Source: KBS50 sp042666615
GTDB lineage: Bacteria > Actinomycetota > Actinomycetes > Mycobacteriales > Micromonosporaceae
Assembly: GCF_042666615.1 (NCBI RefSeq)
Contig: NZ_JBHTDD010000003.1
Location: 124,001 to 188,000, forward strand
DNA: 64,000 bases
Direction of reading: 5' to 3'
In this document: positions 20,282 through 28,841 of the stretch, piece by piece
How the letters are laid out: every line of letters begins with the position of its first letter
How positions within the stretch are numbered: the first letter of the stretch is position 1
The notes under the pieces: generated by a model
Told to the model about the DNA's origin: nothing
Databases searched by the model: none
The model's input: the letters and a program-made list of their open reading frames with translations, nothing else
Translations under genes and position numbers: made by a program

Positions 20282-21886
20282 GTGAGCGCGAGGAGTGAGC
20301 CGGGTTGCGCGCCCGCGGTCGCGGACGAAAGGTGGGCACCGGTGGGCGCAAGCACCGAGCCGGGTCGACGGTCACCGCGGTCGGAAACCGACCGGGGTGG
20401 GGCGGGCAGGCTCCCCAATCTGGTACGCGGGCCGGTCGGCCACTTCGCCGAGCGGAGCCTCGTCGGCCTGCTGGTGATCGTCGGGGCGGGAGTGGGGTTC
20501 GGCCTGCTGCTGACGCTCGTCCACGCGGAGTGGGGGCCGTTGCGCCGGGCCGACATCGCGGTCGCCGACTGGTTCAACCAACTGGTATCGCCGTACCCGG
20601 TGCTTGTCGAGACGCTGAAGGTGGTCACCGACCTCGGCGCCACCGCGGTGCTGGCGGGGTTGGTCGGCATCGCCGCGGTCGCCCTGCTGATCCGCCGGCA
20701 GCCCCGGCTGGCCGTCTATCTGATCATCACCGGGATCGGTGGCCTGATCCTCAACCCGACCCTCAAGGCGGCGGTCGGCCGGCTCCGGCCGGTCGTCGAG
20801 GACCCGGTGGCCACGGTCCCCGGCAACAGCTTCCCGAGCGGGCACTCACTCGGCTCCTTCGTGGCGTTCGGCGCGATCCTGCTGGTCTTCCTCCCGGCCA
20901 TGCAGCGGGGCTGGCGCAAAGCGGCGATCTGGATCACGGCCGTGCTGGTGGCGGTCATCGGCTTCACCAGGGTCGCCCTCTCCGTGCACTACGTCTCGGA
21001 TGTGCTGGGTGCCTGGCTGCTCGGCACGGCCTGGTTGACGATCAGCGCGTACGCCTTCCGGCTGTGGCGCCGGGAGCGGGGCCAGCGTCCCACCCGGCCG
21101 CTGGCCGAGGGACTGGAGCCCGAGGCCGGGCAGGAGATCGCGCCCGCCCCGGCCGAGGAGCGGGTGTTCCCGCATCCCCGGTCCAAGGTCGCCGAACTGG
21201 TGGTCGGTTGGGTGTTGGTGTTCGGCACGCTGTACGGCTTCGGCCTGTTCGTCATCCAGCACGCCAAGGGCACCTTCCTGGAGACGATCGACCGGGTGCC
21301 GCAGGAGCTGGCCGAGGAACGCACCCGGGACTGGACAAGCGTGAGCTGGTGGTGGAGCGAGTTCGGCAACACCGGGGCGATCATCATCATCGGGCTGGTC
21401 GCCTGCGTCCTGCTGCTGGCCGTGTGGCGCCGGTGGCGTCCGGTGCTGTTCGTGGCGCTGGCGATGGCCGGTGAGATCACCCTGTTCCTGGCCACCGCCA
21501 AGGCGGTCGGCCGGCAGCGGCCTCCCGTGGAGCAACTGGACGGTGCGCTGCCCACGTCATCGTTCCCGTCCGGGCACATCGCCGCCACGCTGTGCGTCTG
21601 GACGGCGATCGCGATCGTGGTGGTGCCCCGCTCCGGTCGTTGGTGGCGCTGGGCCTTCCTGACGCTCGCCGTGGTCATGCCGCTCGGGGTGACCATCTCC
21701 CGGCTGTACCGGGGGATGCACCACCCCACCGACGCGCTGGGCTCGTTCCTGCTCTGCGCGCTGTGGATCGGGCTGGCCTACTGGGTGGTCCGGCCCAACG
21801 CGGACCTGCGCGAGGGCAACCGACCATCCTTCACGGCCGACCAGGTGGACGAGTTGGACGACGAACTGGCCCGCGCCGGTAGGTAA
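20282..21886 (+). CDS. Membrane phosphatase with two complete PAP2 domains
   Basis: The protein is 534 aa from GTG 20282 (AGGAG 9 nt upstream), about twice the length of a usual PAP2 protein. Both halves carry the three-part active site. Copy 1: KAAVGRLRP, FPSGHSLGS, and TRVALSVHYVSD. Copy 2: KAVGRQRP, FPSGHIAAT, and SRLYRGMHHPTD. Each half has about five to six membrane helices. Likely substrates are phosphatidic acid or undecaprenyl diphosphate; which one cannot be told. The open frame extends far upstream through the YihY gene but that part is not coding. Confidence 0.9.
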   Translation: MSARSEPGCAPAVADERWAPVGASTEPGRRSPRSETDRGGAGRLPNLVRGPVGHFAERSLVGLLVIVGAGVGFGLLLTLVHAEWGPLRRADIAVADWFNQLVSPYPVLVETLKVVTDLGATAVLAGLVGIAAVALLIRRQPRLAVYLIITGIGGLILNPTLKAAVGRLRPVVEDPVATVPGNSFPSGHSLGSFVAFGAILLVFLPAMQRGWRKAAIWITAVLVAVIGFTRVALSVHYVSDVLGAWLLGTAWLTISAYAFRLWRRERGQRPTRPLAEGLEPEAGQEIAPAPAEERVFPHPRSKVAELVVGWVLVFGTLYGFGLFVIQHAKGTFLETIDRVPQELAEERTRDWTSVSWWWSEFGNTGAIIIIGLVACVLLLAVWRRWRPVLFVALAMAGEITLFLATAKAVGRQRPPVEQLDGALPTSSFPSGHIAATLCVWTAIAIVVVPRSGRWWRWAFLTLAVVMPLGVTISRLYRGMHHPTDALGSFLLCALWIGLAYWVVRPNADLREGNRPSFTADQVDELDDELARAGR

Positions 21887-21972
21887 CGGAAGGTCGTTCG
21901 AGCTGCCGCGCCCGCGCCCGACCCGGCGGCGGTGGCCGTCGAGGCTCGACTTCGACCCGTACCCTCGGTCGG

Positions 21973-22683
21973 GTGGGGGAGCTGGAGCTGCTGGCCCGGG
22001 GGCGCGACGCGGACGTCTTCGCACTTGACGATCGGCGGGTGCTGCGTCGTTACCGGCGCGGCGGTGACGTCCGGGGCGAGGCCGAGGTGATGCGTCACGC
22101 CGCCGCCCACGGGGTCGCCGTCCCGCTCGTGTACGGCGCCGACGGCACGGACCTGGTGCTCGAACGCCTCGACGGGCCCACGCTGGCGCAGGCACTGTTC
22201 AGCGGGCGGACGGACGTGCCGACCGCGGCGCGGCTGATCGTCGACGCGCAGACGGCCCTGCACCGGATCCCGCCACCGCGGTCGTCCGGCGACCCGGCCG
22301 TCCGCCTGCTGCATCTGGACCTGCACCCCGAGAACATCATGCTCGGCGCGCACGGGGCGGTTCTGATCGACTGGCGCAATGCCGAGGCGGGGCCGCCGGA
22401 GCTGGACGTGGCGGTGAGCGCGCTGATCCTCGCCGAGGTCGCCGTCGACCTCTCCGGCTCACTGGTCCCGCCCGTCATCGGGTCGACGAAGGCCCGGGTG
22501 ACCGAGATCGCCGACGCGCTGCTCACCGCGTATCTCGCCGGCTCGCCGACCGGACCGGGCGGGCACCTCGCCGAGGCGGCGCGGCGGCGGCGGATCAACC
22601 CGAACCTCTCGACGGCCGAGAAGGGTCGGCTGGACGAGGCCGTGGCGCTGGTGCGCGAGCGGGAGCACGCCGTTCACCGGTAG
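21973..22683 (+). CDS. APH-family phosphotransferase
   Basis: The protein is 236 aa with a compact kinase fold. The catalytic loop HLDLHPENIML is followed by LIDWRNAE, where DW replaces the Mg-binding DFD. An N-lobe lysine of the usual VAIK type is not clear, which is common in this group. It probably phosphorylates a small molecule; an antibiotic role is not shown. Start GTG 21973. It follows the PAP2 gene by 86 bp. Confidence 0.8.
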   Translation: MGELELLARGRDADVFALDDRRVLRRYRRGGDVRGEAEVMRHAAAHGVAVPLVYGADGTDLVLERLDGPTLAQALFSGRTDVPTAARLIVDAQTALHRIPPPRSSGDPAVRLLHLDLHPENIMLGAHGAVLIDWRNAEAGPPELDVAVSALILAEVAVDLSGSLVPPVIGSTKARVTEIADALLTAYLAGSPTGPGGHLAEAARRRRINPNLSTAEKGRLDEAVALVREREHAVHR

Positions 22684-22737
22684 CGAACGGGCTGGTCGCG
22701 GACCGCCCGGCCGGTCGATCACGGTTAGGCTGACCGC

Positions 22738-23667
22738 ATGACCGCGAACCCGAAGCGCGGCGCGCGGACGCCGGCACCGGCCGGCTCCGGCAGCCGCCAG
22801 GTGCTCCCGACACGATCCGCCGCCGAGTCACCGGCCCCGCTGCTGCGCCGGTTGATCGGCGCGGTGCTGCGCCGGATCCGGCAGCGCCAGGGCCGGACGC
22901 TGCGCGACGTCTCCCGGGCGGCCGGGGTGTCGCTGCCCTATCTGTCCGAGCTGGAGCGTGGTCGCAAGGAGCCGTCGTCCGAGGTGCTCGGGGCGATCTG
23001 CCGGGCGCTGGGGATGCGCCTGGCGGACCTGCTCGACGAGGTGCGGGACGAGCTGTTCCGGCTGGAGTCGCCCGGTCGGCGCCCGGCGGCGAGGTTCGGC
23101 CGTCCGGGACTCGTGCCGGGACAGCCGGGTCGGGACCAGGTTACCGCCGGTTCGTCGGCCGGCCTCCGGGCCGACCGCCGGGAGCGCGGACCGGTCATGC
23201 TCGGTGGCGCGGTCCCGCACCCGCCGAACTTCCCCCGGGTCGGTACGCCAGCCCCGCTGGTCGCCGGTGTCGGCTCGCCGGAGTCGTCTGCCGGCGGGGC
23301 GCACCGGATCGGGTTCGGGCCGGCCGTCGCGGGTGACGTCCCGGTCGCCGGTGCACCCCCGCTCACCTTCCGGATCATCGGGTTCGGCGATCACGATGAC
23401 CGTCCGCGGCCGCCCGAGCGGTCGTACCTCCGCGTCCGGCTCGTCGAGTCGCGTGCCGGCCGTCGGTCGTACGCCCGCCGGTCGTATCCCGGCCGACGGT
23501 CCGACGATCGTCGTCGGATCGCCACCGCGAGCCGGTCGGTGGTGTTCTGCGGGGGCGACGCGCCGGTCCGGTCCGGCGGCCGGTTCAGCGGGCCGGGCAG
23601 AGTCGGGCCCGTGACGCGGTCAGCCGCCCGCTACCAGGCGCAGGCCGTCGCCGGACGGTTGGGTTAG
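22738..23667 (+). CDS. XRE-family regulator, ClgR-like, with long C-terminal extension
   Basis: The helix-turn-helix domain spans about residues 35-105 (LRRIRQRQGRTLRDVSRAAG, then VSLPYLSELERGRKEPSSEV and ICRALGMRLADLLDEV). That is the ClgR pattern. ClgR activates clp genes in actinobacteria, and clpP lies 1 kb downstream. ClgR is usually about 110-150 aa; here the frame runs on to 309 aa with a Arg/Gly/Pro-rich tail. The tail overlaps the end of the META gene on the other strand by 48 bp, so it may be partly unstructured or non-functional. Confidence 0.75.
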   Translation: MTANPKRGARTPAPAGSGSRQVLPTRSAAESPAPLLRRLIGAVLRRIRQRQGRTLRDVSRAAGVSLPYLSELERGRKEPSSEVLGAICRALGMRLADLLDEVRDELFRLESPGRRPAARFGRPGLVPGQPGRDQVTAGSSAGLRADRRERGPVMLGGAVPHPPNFPRVGTPAPLVAGVGSPESSAGGAHRIGFGPAVAGDVPVAGAPPLTFRIIGFGDHDDRPRPPERSYLRVRLVESRAGRRSYARRSYPGRRSDDRRRIATASRSVVFCGGDAPVRSGGRFSGPGRVGPVTRSAARYQAQAVAGRLG

Positions 23668-24441
23668 CGTCAGGAAGCGCCCGTCGACCCGGTGGTTGAC
23701 GGTACCGCTGAGGACGGCGAGGACGGCGGACTCCAGCGACCCGGCCGGGCCGTCACACGCCCGTTCGGTCGCCGTAAGGCCGGTGACCACGATGGTGTCC
23801 GCCCGCACGTCGGCCGTGCCACCGATCTCATTGCAGCCCGTCGAGCCGGTGAGCCGGCCGTCCGTGGACACCGTGAGGTGGGCTCGGGCGCCGGCCGGCA
23901 GCGACGAGGCGGTTTCACCGTCGACGATCGTGTCGACGGTCCAGGTCGTGCCGGTCAGCGGCCGGTCCGGGTCGGCAACCTCGCGGTCGGTGAACCGGAT
24001 CCGGGTGACACTGCCGTCGAGCGTCAACTGGTCCCCGGCGACCTGCCAGGTCGGCCCGTCGCCGAGGAACCGGATGAGCCACTGGTCCTGGGCCATCCGC
24101 GCCTGGTCGCAGCCCATGTCGGTGCCGGACATCTCGGGAACGGTCAGCCGGTTGCCGGTCAGCCGGACGGACCCGCTGAGCTGGTTGCAGCCGGCCGACG
24201 CCCGTAGCGTGCCGTCCGGAGCGAAGTGCAGCTCGACCCGCGTGTTCGGCGCCATGGCCCTGGGGGAGCCCGATTCGGTGACGTCGACGGACCAGAAGGT
24301 GCGTCCGGTCAGCGGATCGGGGGCGGGCACGGAGGCGACCGGGGCGGCGAGCGTGTCGGGCCGTGCGCAGGCGGCCGAGGTCAGGCCGGTGATCGTCAGA
24401 GCGGCGGCGACAAGCGCCGCGCGGGCAACGAGGCTTCGCAT
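23620..24441 (-). CDS. Secreted lipoprotein with two META domains
   Basis: The protein is 273 aa. A signal peptide ends in a lipobox-like SAAC (Cys25), suggesting lipid attachment. Two META (HslJ-like) domains follow (about 45-160 and 165-272). Both contain the GCNQ/GCNE hallmark and a later Cys (DMGCDQ, ERACDG). ATG 24441 is chosen for the signal peptide. It is divergent from clpP by 183 bp; the frame's far-upstream extension is antisense to clpP and is not coding. Confidence 0.9.
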   Translation of the reverse strand: MRSLVARAALVAAALTITGLTSAACARPDTLAAPVASVPAPDPLTGRTFWSVDVTESGSPRAMAPNTRVELHFAPDGTLRASAGCNQLSGSVRLTGNRLTVPEMSGTDMGCDQARMAQDQWLIRFLGDGPTWQVAGDQLTLDGSVTRIRFTDREVADPDRPLTGTTWTVDTIVDGETASSLPAGARAHLTVSTDGRLTGSTGCNEIGGTADVRADTIVVTGLTATERACDGPAGSLESAVLAVLSGTVNHRVDGRFLTLTQPSGDGLRLVAGG

Positions 24442-24624
24442 GTGGCTATGACGCGGTGCACCGCCGTCCGGCTCCCGACGTTTCCGGGGGCTTTTCTGCC
24501 GGCAGCAGAACTGCTCAGGGCAGAATCGCGTGCGAACCGCCGGCCCGGCGGCGACGCTGGACCGACCGGGAACTCGGGGCGCGACCGGCTCCCCGGCCGG
24601 ACAGCACGGAGATGAGGCAGACCG

Positions 24625-25227
24625 ATGACGGTATGGATGCGGGCGGAGGCCCCGTCGTCCTTCAACGACCAGGTTTTCGATCGGCTGCTCAAGGAGCGGA
24701 TCGTCTTCCTCGGTGAGGAGGTGACCGACCAGTCCGCCAACACGATCTGCGCGCAGATCCTGCTGCTGGCCGCGGCCGACCCGGATCGGGACATCACGCT
24801 CTACATCAACTCTCCGGGCGGGTCGATCAGCGCCGGCATGGCCGTCTACGACACCATGCAGTTCGTCAAGAACGACATCGCCACGCTGGCCCTCGGGTTC
24901 GCCGCGTCGATGGGGCAGTTCCTGTTGAGCTGTGGCACCGCCGGTAAGCGGTACGCTCTGCCGCACACCCGGATCATGATGCACCAGTTGTCCGGCGGCA
25001 TCGGCGGCACGGCGGCGGACATCGCCATCCAGGCCGAGAACATGCTGCACGTGAAGCGGACGACGAACGAGTTGCTGGCCCGGCACAGCGGACACACGGT
25101 GGAGGAGATCGAGCGGGACTCCGACCGGGACCGCTGGTTCACCGCCGAGGAGGCCCTCGGGTACGGGTTGATCGACCATGTGATCACCCGGGCCACGGAG
25201 ATTCCCGGCCCGCATCCGGTCTCCTGA
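24625..25227 (+). CDS. clpP: ATP-dependent Clp protease proteolytic subunit
   Basis: The protein is 200 aa. The serine protease triad is Ser95 (GFAASMGQF), His120 (TRIMMHQ) and Asp165 (ERDSDRD). Forms the tetradecameric ClpP barrel used with ClpX or ClpC. This is a stand-alone copy rather than the usual clpP1P2-clpX cluster. The nearby ClgR-like gene suggests control by ClgR; a weak GTTCGC-type site appears on the minus strand near 24530. The stop abuts the stop of the convergent regulator with no gap. Confidence 0.95.
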   Translation: MTVWMRAEAPSSFNDQVFDRLLKERIVFLGEEVTDQSANTICAQILLLAAADPDRDITLYINSPGGSISAGMAVYDTMQFVKNDIATLALGFAASMGQFLLSCGTAGKRYALPHTRIMMHQLSGGIGGTAADIAIQAENMLHVKRTTNELLARHSGHTVEEIERDSDRDRWFTAEEALGYGLIDHVITRATEIPGPHPVS

Positions 25228-26199
25228 CTACATCGTCGGTTCCGGGCCGACGAGGGTGTCCGCCCGGGCGGTGCGCAGGTGCAGGGTGGTGCGGCCGTCG
25301 CGACGGGTGGCAACGAGACCGGCCTCCCGGAGCACCGTCAGGTGCTGGGACACCGCCGCGGCGGTGACTCCGAGGCGGGCCGCGAGGCCGCTCGTGGTTT
25401 GCGGGCTGGTCAGTTGGATGAGGATCGCGGCGCGGGTGCGGCCCATGAGCTTGGCCAGGGCGTGCGGTGCCGGCCGGGCGGCTTCCCATAACGTCGCGAC
25501 GCCGCGAGCGGGGTAGCGGAGGGTGCCGACCGCGACGGGCCGGGTGGCCGCCGTGACCCGCGGCCAGCAGAAGATGCTCGGGCAGAGGACCAGCCCGTGC
25601 CCGCGTACGCTCACCGCCGTCCGCTCGGTGCGGTGGGGATGGATGACGAGCTGTTCGCCATCCCATTCGACATCGGGGTGCAGGTCGGTGAAGAGGCTCT
25701 CGAACCCGCCGGTGGCGAGCGCCCCGGCACGCTGGGCGATGTCGGCGTCCAGGAGCCGGACGATGCGCTCCCAGTGCGGCGCGACGATCAGCTCGTGGCA
25801 GTGCCGTAACGCGGCCACCACCAGTGGCAGCTCGGCGCGGGGGTCGGCCTGGAACTGCCTCGCCCGCCGCGAGGTCAGGCGGGACGTGTCGATCCGCGCG
25901 CGGGCGGGTGGGGTGGCCCGGATCCGGCGGAGTTCGGTCGCCAGGTCGGGCATCCGGGAGGCGGGAGCGGGCAGCAGGAAGCCCGGCTTGACCTGGTCGT
26001 GGCTGACCAGCGCCTCGAGCAGGGGAAGATGCTCGACGGTTGCCAGCCGTGGCCTGGCCCAGCGCGTCCAGGGCAGGTGCACCGCGGGTACGCCGGGACG
26101 GATCAGGGCCGCCAGCGCCATCACCGTCTCGTACACCGGCGAGATCGCGAAGCGCACCCGGGCCAGCTCGGCGCCGGTCAGCCTAATCTCGATCTTCAT
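25228..26199 (-). CDS. ArsR-family transcriptional regulator with DUF5937-type N-terminal domain
   Basis: The protein is 323 aa. The C terminus holds a winged helix: ILIQLTSPQTTSGLAARLG then VTAAAVSQHLTVLREAGLV and a beta wing RRDGRTTLH. The N-terminal 230 residues are of the type found in actinobacterial ArsR proteins of about 320 aa. ATG 26199 is chosen; the frame further upstream is antisense to the MFS gene. It is divergent from the MFS exporter by 70 bp, so it likely represses that gene. No metal-binding Cys motif is seen. Confidence 0.88.
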   Translation of the reverse strand: MKIEIRLTGAELARVRFAISPVYETVMALAALIRPGVPAVHLPWTRWARPRLATVEHLPLLEALVSHDQVKPGFLLPAPASRMPDLATELRRIRATPPARARIDTSRLTSRRARQFQADPRAELPLVVAALRHCHELIVAPHWERIVRLLDADIAQRAGALATGGFESLFTDLHPDVEWDGEQLVIHPHRTERTAVSVRGHGLVLCPSIFCWPRVTAATRPVAVGTLRYPARGVATLWEAARPAPHALAKLMGRTRAAILIQLTSPQTTSGLAARLGVTAAAVSQHLTVLREAGLVATRRDGRTTLHLRTARADTLVGPEPTM

Positions 26200-26269
26200 G
26201 CTGCGCCCTCGGCGGTTTAGCGGAGGCTGAATCGTAGCTGCCGCGAAGCGCCGACCGCATGCTCGCCGG

Positions 26270-27529
26270 GTGAATCGGGATTGGCGTCTGTTGTGGACTG
26301 CCTCGACCGTCTCCGGTCTGGGCGATGGTGTGTTCGTCGCGGTACTGCCACTGCTGGCCGCGACCATGACCAGCGATCCGCGGCTGATCGCGGGGATCAC
26401 CGCGTGGGGAACGCTGCCGTGGCTCCTCACCGCGCTGCCCGCCGGTGCCATCGCGGACCGTGTCGACGGGCGGCGGTCGCTGATCATTGTGGAGGTGTGC
26501 CAGGCGCTGCTGGTCGGCACGTTGGCCGTCGTGTCGATGGCGGGAGCCGGGACGATGGCGGTGCTCTACGCGGTGGCGTTCGCGTTGGGCACCGCGGAAA
26601 CGTTCGCGAAGGTCGCGGTGCAGAAACTCGTTCCGGCAGTGGTGCCGCCGCGCCGATTGGAGGTGGCCAACGGTCAGCAGAACGCCTCATTGTTCACGGT
26701 GAAGCTCTTCCTCGGTCCGCCGATCGGAGCGCTGCTGTTCTCGGTCTCCGCGGCGCTACCGCTGTGGCTCGACGCCGCCACGTTCGCTGTCTCCGTGGCC
26801 CTGGTGACCCGCCTGCGGGTGCGCACCCGGCAGGTCTCGGGCACGCGCTGGTCACCGATTGGCGACATCCGGGAGGGGGTCCGGTGGCTCGCCCGGCACC
26901 GCCTGCTCCGGACGCTGACGCTGCTGGCCGGCGTGGCGAACCTGGCGAACTTCATGACCGTCTCGACGCTTGTGCTCTTCGCCCGCGACCGGCTTGGCCT
27001 GGACGAGGCCGGGTACGGCGTCCTGCTCGGCGCCATGGCGGTCGGCGGCGTGCTGGGCAGCCTGGTCAGCGGCCGGATCATAGCCCGGTTCGGTGGGCGC
27101 GCGGTCGCCACCGCCACCATCTTCGCCACACCTACGGCGATGCTGGGCGTGGCGTTTCTCGCCGTGGACCTGGTCAGCATGGCGGCGCTCTCGACCGTCA
27201 GTTCCTGCGGCGCGTCCCTGTGGAACGTCGCGTCGGCCTCGGTACGGCAGCGCACCGTGCCGAGCGGGTTGGTCGGGCGGGTGAGCAGCGTCGGGCTGAT
27301 GGTCTCCTGGGGAGCGCAGCCGGTGGGGGCGCTGCTCGGCGGGCTGATCGCCGCCTCGTCCCTCGGGCTCGCGGCGCCCTGGATCATCGCCGGTGCGCTG
27401 CGCCTGCTGGCCGCCGTGGCGGCGCTTCCGGCGCTGCGCACCTGGCCGAAGGCGGCGGACGACGGATCGGAACTGGGCGGGCTCACCGCTGACCGGCCTG
27501 CCGCCGGCTCCGCCCCCGCCGACCGCTGA
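26270..27529 (+). CDS. MFS-family exporter
   Basis: The protein is 419 aa with about twelve membrane helices. The loop between helices 2 and 3 has the MFS signature (AIADRVDGRRSLI). Starts GTG 26270. The pattern matches the MFS_3/enterobactin-exporter-like drug or siderophore exporters. Divergent ArsR-type regulator 70 bp away implies induction by the ligand it exports. The last codons overlap a 14-bp tandem repeat. Confidence 0.9.
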   Translation: MNRDWRLLWTASTVSGLGDGVFVAVLPLLAATMTSDPRLIAGITAWGTLPWLLTALPAGAIADRVDGRRSLIIVEVCQALLVGTLAVVSMAGAGTMAVLYAVAFALGTAETFAKVAVQKLVPAVVPPRRLEVANGQQNASLFTVKLFLGPPIGALLFSVSAALPLWLDAATFAVSVALVTRLRVRTRQVSGTRWSPIGDIREGVRWLARHRLLRTLTLLAGVANLANFMTVSTLVLFARDRLGLDEAGYGVLLGAMAVGGVLGSLVSGRIIARFGGRAVATATIFATPTAMLGVAFLAVDLVSMAALSTVSSCGASLWNVASASVRQRTVPSGLVGRVSSVGLMVSWGAQPVGALLGGLIAASSLGLAAPWIIAGALRLLAAVAALPALRTWPKAADDGSELGGLTADRPAAGSAPADR

Positions 27530-27560
27530 CCACCGACCGCTGACCACCGACCGCTGACCG
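27519..27560. repeat. Three 14-bp tandem repeats at the end of the MFS gene
   Basis: Units CCGACCGCTGACCA at 27519-27532 and 27533-27546, and a third at 27547-27560 with the last base changed. They span the MFS stop codon. Confidence 0.8.
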
Positions 27561-27574
27561 CTGACCGCCGACGC

Positions 27575-27697
27575 TCAGCGCAGCGCGACGTTGAGCAGCA
27601 CGGTCAGCAGGATCGAGCCGACCACCGAGAACAGGATCATCAGCAGGCAGCCCAGTCCGCCGCCCAGCGGCCGGACCTCCACGTTTCCGAAGCGCAT
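27575..27697 (-). CDS. Small single-span membrane protein, 40 aa
   Basis: Begins MRFGNVEVRPLGGGLGC and has one hydrophobic helix (about 17-38) ending in Arg. It follows the LLM oxidoreductase gene by 5 bp in the same direction, so it is probably co-transcribed. Function unknown. Support is the intact start, location and good hydrophobic helix. Confidence 0.65.
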   Translation of the reverse strand: MRFGNVEVRPLGGGLGCLLMILFSVVGSILLTVLLNVALR

Positions 27698-27702
27698 GAG
27701 TC

Positions 27703-28665
27703 TCACAGCTCCCGCAGCCGGGGGAGCAGTTCGTCGCGGGCCCAGTCGAGGAACCGCGGCTGGTGGTCGCCACCGATCTGCACGATCGCCACGTCGGTGA
27801 ACCCCGCGTCGACGTACTTCTTGAAGGCGGCGACGTGCGCCTCGGTGTCCGGGCCGCAGGAGATGTTCTGCGCGACGTCGTCCTCGCGGACGTACGCGGT
27901 GGCGGCCTCGAACGAGGCCGGCGCCGGCAGGTCGGCGTTGACCTTCCAGCCGAGTCCGAACCAGCGGAACTGGTCGTGTGCGATCTTGCGGCACTCGTCC
28001 TCGTCCGGGCCGTAGCAGATGGCGACCTGGCCGTAGCGTGGCTTCCCGGCGCCGCCGGCCCGGTCGTACGAGTCGACGAGGTTCGCCAGCGGCTCGGTGG
28101 CGATCATCGCGTCGGCGTACTCGCTGGCGAGATCGACCGATGACGGCCCGGAGACCGCGACGGCGAGCGGCACCGGCGTTTCGGGCCGGTCCCAGAGGTA
28201 CGCCTCGGGCACCTCGTAGTGGTCGCCGCTGTAGGTGAGCGTCTCGCCGTCGAGCAACGGGCGGATGATCTGTAGCGCCTCCTCGAACATCTCGTGCCGC
28301 TGCTGCACGTGGGGCCACGCGCCGACCACGTGTTCGTTGAGGTTCTCGCCGGCGCCCAGCCCGAGGGTGAACCGGCCGTCGGAGAGCAGCCCCAGGGTGG
28401 CCGCCTTCTGCGCGACCACGGCGGGGTGGTACCGGCGGGTCGGGCAGGTCACCATGGTCATCAGGCGCATCCGTGAGGTGGCGTGCGCGACGGCTCCGAG
28501 CACCGACCAGGCGTACGGCGAGTGGCCCTGGGACTTGAGCCAGGGGTAGTAGTGGTCGGACATCACCGCCAGGTCGAAGCCGGCGTTCTCGGCGCGCTGG
28601 GCGTAGTCGACAAGCTGCTTGGGCCCGGCCTGCTCGGTCATCAACGTGTATCCCACAGCGACCAC
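27703..28665 (-). CDS. F420-dependent LLM-class oxidoreductase
   Basis: The protein is 320 aa with the luciferase-like TIM barrel. The FGD-type pattern is seen: an N-terminal LMTEQAGPKQ, then MSDHYYPWL with the His of the active site, TCPTRRYHPAVVAQKAATL, and LGLGAGENLNEHV. It probably uses coenzyme F420; substrate unknown. GTG 28665 has GAGGAG upstream. Pairs with the 40-aa membrane protein downstream. Confidence 0.9.
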   Translation of the reverse strand: MVAVGYTLMTEQAGPKQLVDYAQRAENAGFDLAVMSDHYYPWLKSQGHSPYAWSVLGAVAHATSRMRLMTMVTCPTRRYHPAVVAQKAATLGLLSDGRFTLGLGAGENLNEHVVGAWPHVQQRHEMFEEALQIIRPLLDGETLTYSGDHYEVPEAYLWDRPETPVPLAVAVSGPSSVDLASEYADAMIATEPLANLVDSYDRAGGAGKPRYGQVAICYGPDEDECRKIAHDQFRWFGLGWKVNADLPAPASFEAATAYVREDDVAQNISCGPDTEAHVAAFKKYVDAGFTDVAIVQIGGDHQPRFLDWARDELLPRLREL

Positions 28666-28783
28666 GGGTGGCTCCTCTCTCGACGTCCTCCGGGGACGGG
28701 GTACCCCCGGTCGCCGGTCCGAATCGCAGACCTGGACGGGTGGCCTCTTGACCGCCCATTTCGGCTATCGTTAAACTTCGATG

Positions 28784-28799
28784 ACTTAACCGGTTAAGT
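28784..28799. promoter_or_regulatory. Perfect 16-bp palindrome upstream of the mannanase, probable operator
   Basis: ACTTAACCGGTTAAGT, 43 bp before the mannanase start and within an AT-rich patch. The shape fits a LacI- or GntR-type operator. Confidence 0.7.
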
Positions 28800-28841
28800 T
28801 GCTGTTAATCCCCCGTCCCCCATCCATTGAGGTGAGGTTCC

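Noticed and set aside
24500..24560. ClgR-type GTTCGC box before clpP
   Set aside because: Only half of the consensus is present; kept as a comment in the clpP entry, not as a site.
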